The translations under genes and the position numbers were made by a program. The notes below the pieces were generated by a model. That model searched no databases, was not told where the DNA came from, and worked only from the letters and a program-made list of their open reading frames with translations. DNA of 64,000 nt from Anaspis maculata (lineage: Eukaryota > Arthropoda > Insecta > Coleoptera > Scraptiidae). The DNA is taken from positions 5,818,070-5,882,069 of the forward strand of contig OX421967.1 in assembly GCA_949128115.1 (NCBI GenBank). Direction: 5' to 3'. Below, piece by piece: positions 1-9,899 of the stretch (position 1 is its first letter; each line of letters starts with the position of its first letter).

Positions 1-202
1 TAAATCATCGTTTTTCCTAATCTGAAACTCTTCACCTACTCTTGAATCGGATAATTCGATTTGAGATTTCTGAAAATCTGATTCAAGATTTCAAAATGGT
101 AGGCCATTTTGTGAGTTGAGTGTAGAGTTCATTTCAGTTCAGTGCAGTTCAGTTTATTAATTTTTTGTCACAGCACTGTGAATATTTTGAAAAGAATTTT
201 AC
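1..202 (-). other. Intron sequence of the minus-strand exon-array gene, running off the left edge
   Basis: Read on the minus strand, a donor (CTG|GTAAAA) opens at 202. The sequence that follows resembles the intron at 2785-2925, including the stretch just before that intron's acceptor (compare 1-100 with 2780-2880). The next B-type exon is therefore expected just beyond base 1. No coding sequence is visible in this stretch. Confidence 0.6.
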
Positions 203-496
203 CAGTGGTGCTTCCGGACCAGCAGCAATCGCTGAAGTATCGAGGAAATTATCGGAAAATTCCAAAGCTTCTACAGGCTCCACCGGCTCGGATGGAGGAG
301 TGACTGGCAGCGGCCAAGGTGCAGGCGGAGGCTCCAATATGGGAATCTTCATTGGAACTTGTGCCGGGATTTTAACAACCACCTCCTTCTTCCACATGGT
401 TTCAATCGGGCATTCCTCCGGCTTCCCGTCGTGGATATACGCGTGTACGTCTTTGAGCGCGGCCTCATCCAACTCAATGTCCTCGTCCACGTCATC
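203..496 (-). CDS. Exon module 1 (most 3' in window) of acidic/proline-rich exon-array gene
   Basis: I do not recognise the protein. The exon is 98 codons, phase 0 at both ends. The acceptor is TTTTCCAG before GAT GAC GTG (496) and the donor is CTG|GTAAAA (203/202). The reading starts DDVDEDIELDEAALKDVHAY, continues through a KPEECPIETMWKKE stretch and an IPAQVPMKIPILEPP segment, then a proline-rich PLPVTPPSEP part and a Ser/acid tail. It is the most diverged of the fused modules: its tail differs from those of modules 2-4, and its donor differs from the TCG|GTAGGA donor they share. The product is probably low-complexity and disordered. The role is unknown. Confidence 0.75.
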
Positions 497-665
497 CTGG
501 AAAATTTCATTTCAGCTCATGAGTTCATTTAGCGGAGCTCTGATATAAGAAAGTCTTCGAATTCCACTGGAATAGTTTAATTCGTCGTGAAAAATCATGA
601 TCTACGAGGTGCCACAGACAGGCCATTTTGTGCCTTGAGTGTGAATCATTTCAAAATGGTCCTAC

Positions 666-947
666 CGATTGAGAGTCTGCGAAGCTGGAGGCACTGGAAA
701 TGTTATCGGAATCTTCTGAAGCTTCTGCAGGCTCCTTTGGCTCAGATGGAGGAGTGACTGGCAGCGGCAAAAATACAGGAGGCTCCAATATGGGAATCTT
801 CATTGGAACTTGTGCCGGGATTTTAACAACCACCTCCTTCTTCCACATGGTTTCTATCGGGCATTCCTCCGGCTTCCCGTCGTGGATAAACGCGTGTACG
901 TCTTTGAGCGTGGCCTCAACCAACTCAATGTCCTCGTCCACGTCATC
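666..947 (-). CDS. Exon module 2 of acidic/proline-rich exon-array gene
   Basis: 94 codons, phase 0/0. Acceptor TTTTCCAG|GATGAC at 947, donor TCG|GTAGGA at 666/665. It encodes DDVDEDIELVEATLKDVHAF, then KPEECPIETMWKKE, IPAQVPMKIPILEPP, PLPVTPPSEPKEPAEASEDS and a Ser-rich end (ISSASSFADSQS). It sits in the first of three 451-bp units and is nearly identical to modules 3 and 4, including the 169-bp intron on its upstream side. Skipping or including it would leave the reading frame intact. Function unknown. Confidence 0.8.
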
Positions 948-1116
948 CTGGAAAATTTCATTTCAGCTCATTAGTTCATTTAGCGGAGCTCTGATATAAG
1001 AAAGTCTTCGAATTCCACTGGAATAGTTGAATTCGTCGTGAAAAATCATGATCTACGAGGTGCCACAGACAGGCCATTTTGTGCCTTGAGTGTGAATCAT
1101 TTCAAAAAGGTCCTAC

Positions 1117-1398
1117 CGATTTAGAGTCTGCGAAGCTGGAGGCACTGGAAATGTTATCGGAATCTTCTGAAGCTTCTGCAGGCTCCTTTGGCTCAGATGG
1201 AGGAGTGACTGGCAGCGGCAAAAATACAGGAGGCTCCAATATGGGAATCTTCATTGGAACTTGTGCCGGGATTTTAACAACCACCTCCTTCTTCCACATG
1301 GTTTCTATCGGGCATTCCTCCGGCTTCCCGTCGTGGATAAACGCGTGTACGTCTTTGAGCGTGGCCTCAACCAACTCAATGTCCTCGTCCACGTCATC
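1117..1398 (-). CDS. Exon module 3 of acidic/proline-rich exon-array gene
   Basis: 94 codons, phase 0/0, exactly 451 bp from module 2 at both ends, with the same splice sites. The encoded module differs from module 2 by almost nothing (the end reads ADSKS instead of ADSQS). The intron copies are also near-identical, which points to recent tandem duplication or gene conversion. Function unknown. Confidence 0.8.
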
Positions 1399-1567
1399 CT
1401 GGAAAATTTCATTTCAGCTCATTAGTTCATTTAGCGGAGCTCTGATATAAGAAAGTCTTCGAATTCCACTGGAATAGTTGAATTCGTCGTGAAAAATCAT
1501 GATCTACGAGGTGCCACAGACAGGCCATTTTGTGCCTTGAGTGTGAATCATTTCAAAAAGGTCCTAC

Positions 1568-1849
1568 CGATTTAGAGTCTGCGAAGCTGGAGGCACTGGA
1601 AATGTTATCGGAATCTTCTGAAGCTTCTGCAGGCTCCTTTGGCTCAGATGGAGGAGTGACTGGCAGCGGCAAAAATACAGGAGGCTCCAATATGGGAATC
1701 TTCATTGGAACTTGTGCCGGGATTTTAACAACCACCTCCTTCTTCCACATGGTTTCTATCGGGCATTCCTCCGGCTTCCCGTCGTGGATAAACGCGTGTA
1801 CGTCTTTGAGCGCGGCCCAATCCAACTCAATGTCCTCGTCCACGTCATC
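1568..1849 (-). CDS. Exon module 4 of acidic/proline-rich exon-array gene
   Basis: 94 codons, phase 0/0, again 451 bp from module 3. Acceptor at 1849, donor TCG|GTAGGA at 1568/1567. The start reads DDVDEDIELDWAALKDVHAF. The DEDIELD and A-A-L positions resemble module 1, while the rest matches modules 2 and 3. The mosaic suggests unequal crossing-over or conversion within the array. Function unknown. Confidence 0.8.
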
Positions 1850-2018
1850 CTGGAAAATTTCATTTCAGCTCATGAGTTCATTCAGCGGAGCTCTGATATA
1901 AGAAAGTCTTCGAATTCCACTGGAATAGTTGAATTCGTCGTGAAAAATCATGATCTACGAGGTGCCACAGACAGGCCATTTTGTGCCTTGAGTGTGAATC
2001 ATTTCAAAAAGGTCCTAC

Positions 2019-2192
2019 CGATCGAGAGTCTGCGAAGCTGGAGGCACTGGAAATGTTATCGGAATCTTCTGAAGCTTCTGCAGGCTCCTTTGGCTCAGAT
2101 GGAGGAGTGACTGGCAGCGGCAAAAATACAGGAGGCTCCAATATGGGAATCTTCATTGGAACTTGTGCCGGGATTTGGAAAATCACCTCCTC
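2019..2192 (-). CDS. Exon 5B (proline-rich half-module) of exon-array gene
   Basis: 58 codons, phase 0/0. The inferred acceptor is TTGTTCGCAG|GAGGAG at 2192; the donor TCG|GTAGGA is at 2019/2018. It encodes EEVIFQIPAQVPMKIPILEPP, the proline-rich segment and the Ser/acid tail, so it is the second half of the modules seen fused in copies 1-4. A stop codon in the 75-bp gap to 5A (2235-2237) argues that the gap is a true intron. Exon 6B has the same start (acceptor before GAG GAT GTG), which supports this boundary. Confidence 0.65.
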
Positions 2193-2267
2193 CTGCGAAC
2201 AAATCACAAACCGTCGTTTTCTCCAAAGCAAAACTCAATATTTCAAACAAAGAAAAAAAGGTATCAC

Positions 2268-2435
2268 CTCGGATGAAAGGCTGCCCGAACTGGTATTGGT
2301 CGAAGCGAACATTCTTTCCATTAGGTGTCTCTCCTGCTCGGTGCCCATCGGGCATTCCTCCGGCTTCCCGTCGTGGACAAGCTCGGCGTGTATGGCTTCG
2401 AGCTTGGCCAACTCCATGTCCTCGTCCACGTCATC
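2268..2435 (-). CDS. Exon 5A (acidic half-module) of exon-array gene
   Basis: 56 codons, phase 0/0. The acceptor TTTTCCAG|GATGAC is at 2435 as in modules 1-4; the donor GAG|GTGATA is at 2268/2267. It encodes DDVDEDMELAKLEAIHAELV, then KPEECPMGTEQERHLMERMF and ASTNTSSGSLSSE. The last part matches LASTHTSSGDISFE in the exon at 2926-3450, a segment missing from modules 1-4. The 5A/5B pair therefore looks like the longer, less reduced form of the module. Confidence 0.65.
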
Positions 2436-2604
2436 CTGGAAAATTTCATTTCAGCTCATGAGTTCATTTAGCGGAGCTCTGATATAAGAAAGTCTTCGAA
2501 TTCCACTGGAATAGTTGAATTCGTCGTGAAAAATCATGTTCTACGAGGTGCCACAAAGAGTCAATTTTGTGCCTTGAGTGTGAATCATTTCAAAAAGGTC
2601 TTAC

Positions 2605-2784
2605 CGATTGAGCGTCTGCGAAGTTGGAGGTACCGGAAATGTTATCGGAAACTTCTGGAGCTTCTGCAGGCTTCTTTGGCTCAGATGGAGGAGTGGGTGG
2701 CAGCGGCGAAGGTGCAGGCGGTGTGGTAGGCCCCACTCCTGGAATCTCTTGGACTTGTGCCGGAATTTGAACAATCACATCCTC
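2605..2784 (-). CDS. Exon 6B (proline-rich half-module) of exon-array gene
   Basis: 60 codons, phase 0/0. Acceptor CTTCCACAG|GAGGAT at 2784, donor TCG|GTAAGA-type at 2605/2604. It encodes EDVIVQIPAQVQEIPGVGP, a Pro/Ala run and PPSEPKKPAEAPEVSDN. No matching A-half precedes it: the upstream 141 bp (2785-2925) reads as an intron directly to the exon at 2926-3450. An A half-exon was either lost here or never present. Confidence 0.65.
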
Positions 2785-2925
2785 CTGTGGAAGACCATCG
2801 TTTAAAGTGGAACTCTTCACTCCAATCAAAAATTGGATTTGAAATTTCGGAAAATTTTGATTTCAAAATTGGTCAAACAAACCATTTTGTGCTTTGAATA
2901 TAAAGCATTTCGGAGAAGATCTTAC

Positions 2926-3450
2926 CGATCGAGTTTTTTTGGATTTGGTACCAGCAACAGTACTGGGTACTTCTGAATCTTCAACAGGCTCCATTCCGTC
3001 AAATGAAGGAAGAGATGGCAGCGGTGAAGGTGCGGGCGGGGTCCAAGGCCTCACTCTCGGAATCTGAGTCGGGACTTTCGGCGCTGCGGTCTTCTTGTTC
3101 GAAGACCATATGGCGCCCAGCCAGGACGTTACCGTCGAAGTTTTCGCCACCTCTTCGGCCTGAGCCTCCACCCAGAGGTTCACGCTCTGCTCCTTCGTGA
3201 TGTTTGCCGCGGTCTCCACCACGCTTTTTGTGTCTTTTGCGGCGTCTTCATCGAAGGGTATCACTTCGAATGAAATGTCGCCGGAACTGGTGTGGGTCGA
3301 AGCAAGTGTCGAATCGGAGGGATTCCTCTTGTGCTTGCTTTCCACCGAGTATCCCTCCTGCTTCCAGTCCTGGAGCAGGCGGGCGTGCTGAGCGTCGAGC
3401 TCGGCCAGAGACGAGTCCGAGTCCGAATTCGAAAGCTTGTGCACGTTCTC
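2926..3450 (-). CDS. Long exon 7 (most 5' found) of exon-array gene, complete acidic + W-motif + proline-rich module
   Basis: 175 codons, phase 0/0. The acceptor TTTTATTTTCAG|GAGAAC is at 3450 and the donor TCG|GTAAGA at 2926/2925. In order it has an acidic/Ser head (HKLSNSDSDSSLAELDAQHA), LASTHTSSGDISFEVIPFDE, a central AKTSTVTSWLGAIWSSNKKT stretch, a proline-rich PRVRPWTPPAPSPLPSLPSF part and an acidic/Ser end. It contains everything seen in the split A and B exons plus the middle, so it may represent the ancestral module. The SWLGAIWSSNKK stretch resembles SFWWGWWSPRKK in the plus-strand gene at 45.6-46.3 kb. No start codon or signal peptide is seen, so upstream exons must exist. Confidence 0.7.
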
Positions 3451-4794
3451 CTGAAAATAAAAATTTCAGCTTGTGTATTGAACTTTACAGCAGGGCTCTA
3501 AAATTTAAATCCTACAGGGATGTTCGAATTCGTTGTACAAAATCATGATTTACGAGGTGCCGCCAGGTATATTTTTCAATAAACTGTGAGAATACATATG
3601 CAGGGAACTTTAGACAATTATTGGGAATATTGTCAAATGCAAAAACTTTTAAATTTGAATTTAAGATTCACATAATGACTGTTGAAGAAACACAGCATAC
3701 AAGTTGATGTAAGGAAGACTTCTTGAGAATGAAAAATGGCCGTTTGAGCCTTGATAAGAGGAAAACACTTGTTGAAATATGTCTTGTGGCCACTCGTGGA
3801 GAAGCTCTAGCGCTTTCGAATTCCTGAATAGTTTGCCAAAATTTTGGTCACGGTTCCAAAACAGTCTGTAAAATGGATTTTTCAGGTGATTAGTTTTGAA
3901 ACTGTGGAATTATTTGATTGTATTTTGGGTTAATCCATATTTTAGTTGGCAAATAATTGCTTCCTGGAAGATTCTAGTTGAGAAAATTACATTTTTGAGA
4001 GCAATAAGCGCGGCTGGTGGAATTAAATTGGACCAGTTACAAATTTGTAAATAAAACACTTGAAAAGTGGCTAGTTAGGTCTTTTTTCTTTTTTGTGAAA
4101 TATTCAATTGAAATATGCCGTGAGACGTATCGTTGAGACGTATCGTAGGAAAGGTTTCAAATCACTGATAAGTTTTTAGATATTTTGCCATTGCCAAATG
4201 ATCAGAACCAGAGTATAGAGAACAAGAAAAAGAAAAATCAGCCGAGTACGGAAAAAGGTCACAACGCTGTTTTTGTTATGGAATTCTTGATCATTTGACT
4301 GATTTGAATTCGACTGAGTTGAATTTATTTGGTTTGACTTGTTGACAATTTGACAACTCTGACTGTTGAAATGTTCAAGCTTTGAGCTATTCTCAAGCTA
4401 AAATGATTGGCAAATGACTGCTTTTGACCTTACAAATAGAAGATTAATAATTTTGAGAGGAATAAGCACATGACCGGGGCCAAATGAAAATTTTCTAATT
4501 TGAACAAAAAATTTGGAATCATGGTGAGAAACACGCTGCATAATCCTCAAAATGTGCGCTTATGGGGTCCAGAACTGCTAAAAAAGTGTCAAAGGAATAT
4601 TGGGAGCAGTTACTCTTTTTTTTTGGAGATACGGAGGGTCAAAGGGAACTTCAAGTCCTTCTATTTAGTTTTGTCATTCCAAAACATTTTCAAGTATACC
4701 TATAATTTGTTGGTGGCAGAATGGTGAATGAAAAAATCAACTACCCGATGCGTACTGTGTAGATTTCGATTCAGCATACAAGGAGTCATGAAAT
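3451..4794. other. AT-rich stretch without a supported gene
   Basis: The first 110 bases hold intron sequence related to the 451-bp unit (TTACGAGGTGCCGCCAGG near 3550). Around 4310-4400 there is a repeat (GGTTTGACTTGTTGACAATT then GACAACTCTGAC) that recurs near 8270-8345. Upstream exons of the minus-strand gene could hide here, but I cannot support any. Confidence 0.4.
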
Positions 4795-7700
4795 GAGATA
4801 GAACCAAGGAGGTTAGAATATAAGGAGGGAACGTAACCCAGCTTGTAGGCGAGGAAATTTGATGCGGAACGGGGTGAGGGGAAATCATGTATTTGAGTAT
4901 GCAACCCGTAAGTTATGAACCACCCGAAGGCACACGAATCACAGAGGTCTATCCCACAGAATTATACAGCAAAGTGACAGCATATCATTCGTTTTTGTGG
5001 TTAAATTTTTTCATTTGTCAGTTTCGCTCTTCAATGTGGCATTTTCAATCGCTTTTGAGGTTTTTGAATGTGAAAACCACAGCGATCGCCGTTCAGAGAC
5101 AGTTTTTCCAAGCAGAAGACAATCCAAACAAGAAAATACTGTTGCACAAGTAAGTGAACCTGGAACAATAAATTTTGAAGTTACGAATATGCCCAATTCA
5201 AGATTTGCAGCTCCAAATGATTTGATTGTATCCTCTACGACGTGTGCCCTTGTCCAGTGCCGAGTTAAAAAGGACATAACCGCCTTGCAAACTCATGGAA
5301 GACCAAACAAATGAAAAACTCGAGCAAGCCAAAGTATGCCTCCTGCACTGCCCAGTGCACAGCTGCTGTGTACCTACCTATTTAACCTAGTACAGTTACC
5401 AATATTGTGTGTACGGACCTACGTGTGTGTTGTACTAGTGTGCACCTACACTGGATAATTCATACTTATAAAATGGAAGTAAGTCAATTAGGTAATTGAG
5501 AGTCAAAAATGCCACAAAATTTTGATAATATTGGTTTTATCTTTCCAAATTCAAGAATGCCTATTTTTGGATTTCACAAGCACGATCGAAGAGAAGATAC
5601 TGCCTTTTACTCAAGAAGAAAGTGAACAAAGAAAAAAGTCACTTGAAGTATGAGCGCCTCGACCCAGTCAACCTTCAAGTTCTTTTATGCATAGGTGATG
5701 ATTTGATGAAATGGATATGATGCGAGGCTTAGCTTTAGGAGGCCTAGATCTTAGTTTAGAGCACCATGATGAAAGGCATTAAAAAACCACAGAATAATGA
5801 TGAATCAGAAGAATGATACTGCTTGGCCCTTATTATTGAAACTTGAGTAAATCTCTTTGAAAATTTACAATTGAAAATAACTTTTCCATATTCAAGATCT
5901 CTGAACCTCACCAGAACATTCCATAATCAATAAGGAAGGATCGAGCACTACTGGTGGTATCTGAAGAAGTAATGGAAAGATGGAGTAAATATTTCCAAGA
6001 GTTACTGAGTGCACAACCAAGGTAGACTGATGAAGACGACATTAAGAAAGAAAATACGATCGAAGACAGAAATGAAGGGACGCTAACAGAAGACCTGAAA
6101 GAACAAAAACATTCCTGAAACTGAAAAACGGCAAAGCTCCTGGACATGATAAATTTACATCAGAGATAATAAATAGCTTTGGGAGAAGAGGGGAAAAGAT
6201 TGCTGCTGGAAATCTACAATATAAAGCATAGAAAAGAAAAGGGGGTTCTTAACGAGTGTGCAAACCATAAATGCATCACCTTGCTGAACATGCCAATGAA
6301 AATATACAACTACTGGGAAAGAAACTGAAAAAGACAATAGAGCCAACGTTGCTGAACACTCAAAGTGGACTTCGATAAAAAGGTAGCGTGCAAAGCCTCA
6401 TCTTCACAATGCATCAAAAAATTCAGAGAGCAACAAGGAGTGAAAAAGAAACTAACTAGTGCTATAAAAAGTCTGTAAAAGAATACCACCAGTAATATGT
6501 ACTACTAAGACACAAATGAAAAAGGAGTAACAAAGAAGACCAAGCTGAAAGTACCTATAATACGATTTTCAGATCAGTACTGACTGATGACTCACAGGTG
6601 AGACATGGAGGTCTTATCTAAGAGAATGCAGAAGGAGCGTGAAGCAACGGGGATGAAGTATGCGTCTGCGGAGTAAAAAAAATACTGAGGAGACACAATT
6701 CGTAACCCCGAGTAAGAAAAGAGCTAAGATGAGGCCTGCAACAAAATTTGTAGATAAGAGACAACTGAGTTGTTGAGGACGCCTAGAGAGCATGAACGAG
6801 GATAGACCAGTAGACCAGTAGACCACCAGTTTACGATAAGCGAGAATGACAGTAATAAGAAATCAAGAAAGACAAAAAGAAGCATAGGGCGCAACCGAGG
6901 ACGCAACAGTAAGATAAATAACAGAAAATTGACTGAGCTGGAATAAAGAAAGAACGCTCGCTGAAGACAAGAGACGATGAGAAGTTCATACATCAAGAAA
7001 AATTTGATAATGTCGAGAAAGAATCAAGTTTTATTGCTGATACTTTATGAGAATGTTACATTTTTATTTGTATAATTCACACTACGCCGCAAAATAAAAA
7101 GATGTTGATAAATATAAAACAAAATTCGACTGCCACATCTTGTCATCATCAGTGTTGCACCTCTTCTGTTTTCTTGCAATCTTTGTCATCCATTTCAGCC
7201 TCTTTTCGTCATCTCCCAACAATTGCCTCAGAGTTCTGCCCTCCTTCAGCGATTCCTGACATGACCTCAAGTGCTCCATCGTCTCACTCCTTCCCACTAC
7301 ATGATATACCCTGGTAGCTTCCAGTAGCTACTCGTCTGTACCCCATCACCACACCACAACCTTGCAAATCGCTGCTTCCAGCCTTCACGTTTGGATTAAG
7401 CGTGCATCTAGGCACTTTGCCTTGTTTTGTATTCTTGGTTTGGCATATCTAGAGTCTTGTAGCTTGTTTATCTGCACCTGCTTCTGTTCGTCTCTGTTCG
7501 TCTCTGTTCCTTCTGTTCTGCTTTCCATTTCTGCTACGCTATGCTCTTTTGCTTTTTCTGCTCGAGAAATTTCTTTCTGGGCGGTGACCGCTAGTGGTCT
7601 CGGCACCCAAAAGCCATGAAAGCTACTGATTCCGCCATTATGAAAATGAGAAATTGGCAAAGGAAAAACACAAACACAAAAACTGACTGATTCTGTCACT

Positions 7701-7878
7701 ACGCTATTCGCAGTGACAGATTCATGATTCTGTGGGATGGACCTCTGTGACTCGTGGTCGTGTGCCTTCGTGTGGTTCATAACTTACGGGTTGCATACCC
7801 AGAACGTGACGTCACACGGCTTCACTTTTTTGAGCTCATGTTCCCTCCTGCTATAATTATAACCTCCTTGGATAGAAC
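4795..7878. mobile_element. Composite element bounded by about 165-bp inverted repeats
   Basis: 4795-4965 and 7715-7878 are diverged inverted copies. Shared blocks include CCAAGGAGGTTA, GGAGGGAAC, TATGCAACCCGTAAGTTATG and TCCCACAGAAT. The enclosed 2.7 kb carries a decayed non-LTR reverse transcriptase and no intact gene. I saw no clear target-site duplication. It could be a foldback-type element or two oppositely oriented copies of one repeat flanking an older insertion. Confidence 0.6.
5940..6470 (+). pseudogene. Decayed non-LTR (LINE-type) reverse transcriptase fragment
   Basis: Frameshifted and stop-containing, but family blocks are readable. ATGGAAAGATGGAGTAAATA reads MERWSKY before FQELLS. 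6121-6180 reads LKNGKAPGHDKFTSEIINSF, the KNGKAPGxDxIxxEm block of LINE reverse transcriptases. 6263-6310 reads NHKCITLLNMPMKIYN, matching the NYRGITLLsvxgKxy block. TTCGATAAAAAGGTAGCGTG corresponds to the following GFRkgrs region. Blocks are in order but in different frames. The catalytic YADD region is not identifiable. Dead copy. Confidence 0.75.
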
Positions 7879-9880
7879 AGTTTTTTTGAAAAAATCTTCT
7901 CAAAACACTTTTTGGCACAATACCGTCTGATTTTCTGATCGACATTGGTTGAAGGACTAATCAAATGGTCTGGAGGCATTTTTAAGATTAAAGATTTCTG
8001 AATCACATCCGTATGTAAAACAAATATTCGATGCGTGACTAATTGATGATATTTTTTATGAAAAAAAAAAAGTTTACTTTTATCATTTTGGAAAATAAAA
8101 CTGGAAAGGCTCCATGAGGACCTTCGTTTGATCTTCCCATATCTTCCATATCTTCATATATAAAAGTTGCATTTTTTTCAATATTTTTCTGACACTCCAA
8201 GGCATTTCCATAATTTGTCCTTGTGTAAATCTGAAACGCTGTTACTGATTGTGTTATTTGTTTACTAATTGGGTTTGGTTTATTTGACTTGTTAACTGTT
8301 TGATAACTCTGACCATTGTTACTTTGATTCTTTGAGCTATTTTCGAAGCTAAAAAACTAAACTAAACTAAAAAAATGCCATTTTTGACCAATGTTCGCAC
8401 GGTTGACAGGGCTGAAGATGCCCTGTTTCAAATTGAGTCTATGAATTTGCAATCGCGGCACAAAGCTACTGTTTACGAAGTGCCGCAAGGCACAATTACA
8501 AAAATTGAAAAAAATTGTAATTTTGAAGCTTTTTTGAAAATTAATAAACAAGAATACCTGTGCCATGTGACACCTTATAGAAAAGCCCTTGTCGACTACT
8601 CTTCAAGTTACTGATTGGTTCTTTGCTTTTTTATTGCTCAAGAAATATCTAAAAACGCTTGTTTTCGTACTTTTTTGCATTATTTATTATTTGACTCATT
8701 TGACTGATTTCAATTTGGTTCTTTTGACTAAAATGAGTCAGTTTTGACTGCAGCACTTTCAAAATCATGGATTATTTGGGAAAATAAACTTGAACATGAT
8801 TTTTTTTGACTTCAAACTAAAAAAATGTAATTTTTGACACCTGCTAGCCCGGTTCACGGTGTCAAATCGGACAATTTTTTGAGTTCTTTGGAAGTTTTTC
8901 GTGTTTTAAATCACATTTTCAATTTGGATTTTGAAGGAAAGGTCTGTTTTGGCTTTTTCGTGAGAGTAAATTTTTTAATTTTTTCACCTCAAGATGCCTG
9001 AACAAATTCATTTGCAAAATAATGTCCTACTTTTCAAAATAACATTATCAATCAATCGATCAAACAAAACACTGACAGCTTTTTATGAATAGTCTTGGAC
9101 TAAAAAACAAATATCAAAGAACCAGTTGATGGTTTGAACAATAGTCGGTGAGAGCTTCTCTACAAAGGATAACATGTCTGATTTCTGTCCACTTTTCTCC
9201 TCGCTTTTCCCTAGTGAAAGCCCAAAAACGGCACTTTTAAAAATTTTATTGTGCATCTTGCGATCTTCCGTATGCTGTATTTTTGCAGCGAATTCCAAAT
9301 GTGTGGTCCAAATTTGGCCCCTCTTTTAACCGTAAGTATGTACTGGAAAGTTGACAAAAATGCCACAATTTTTCAGTTTTGAACGTCACCGTCACAAAAA
9401 TTGAACGTTCCAATAATCAAACTTTCAGAGCAATAACCAGTCTAATTGACCAAACTTTACCGAGGACCGTCAAAGTTGTTCTTCAAAAACAGTTCTTTTT
9501 GCATATCTACCTAACTTTTGAGCCAGACAACCAATCTTACTCAAATATTAACCGAAGGTCATAGCGCTTGCATCAAACATTTTTATGGCCGAAGATAATA
9601 GAGGGTGCCCTCCCGCCTCGCTCCCCCTTTTCCCCTATTTTTCAACACCAAAATTATTTTTGGGACTGGTTTCAAATTTTGAATTCTCCCTCCAATTTAG
9701 AAAAAAAGTTGCTCTCGCAAAATTTTGATTAAATGCTTCGTTTTTGAGATTTTTGGGTTCGAAACTTTGGAAATCATCTCGAAATCGACACTTTCCAAAG
9801 CCGAAATTGTTTTTTTTTCCTGAAAACTGCTTGCTTCTAAGCAGCAAATGGTGGGTGTATCAGCTCAAAACACATGGAAA
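7879..9880. other. Repeat-derived DNA, no supported gene
   Basis: 8270-8345 repeats the GACTTGTTAACTGTTTGATA type sequence of 4330-4400. 8460-8610 carries a GTGCCGCAAGGCAC word and an AGAAAAGCCCTTGTCGACTA block that recurs near 23.7, 24.8 and 30.5 kb. Short ORFs here (for example 8375-8614) have no domain signature. Confidence 0.4.
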
Positions 9881-9899
9881 ACTTATTTCAGTTGAGGAA

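Larger units (their letters stand above)
654..2006. repeat. Tandem array of three 451-bp exon-plus-intron units
   Basis: Exon ends repeat at 666/1117/1568/2019 and at 947/1398/1849, a constant 451-bp step. Each unit holds one 282-bp exon and a 169-bp intron. Copies differ by only scattered bases. The intron part recurs in diverged form on both sides of the array (near 500-660, 2440-2600 and 3530-3560). Confidence 0.9.

Noticed and set aside
2004..2429. Single uninterrupted exon across copy 5
   Set aside because: An in-frame stop at 2235-2237 blocks it. A 75-bp intron with good GT..AG sites explains the same frame on both sides.
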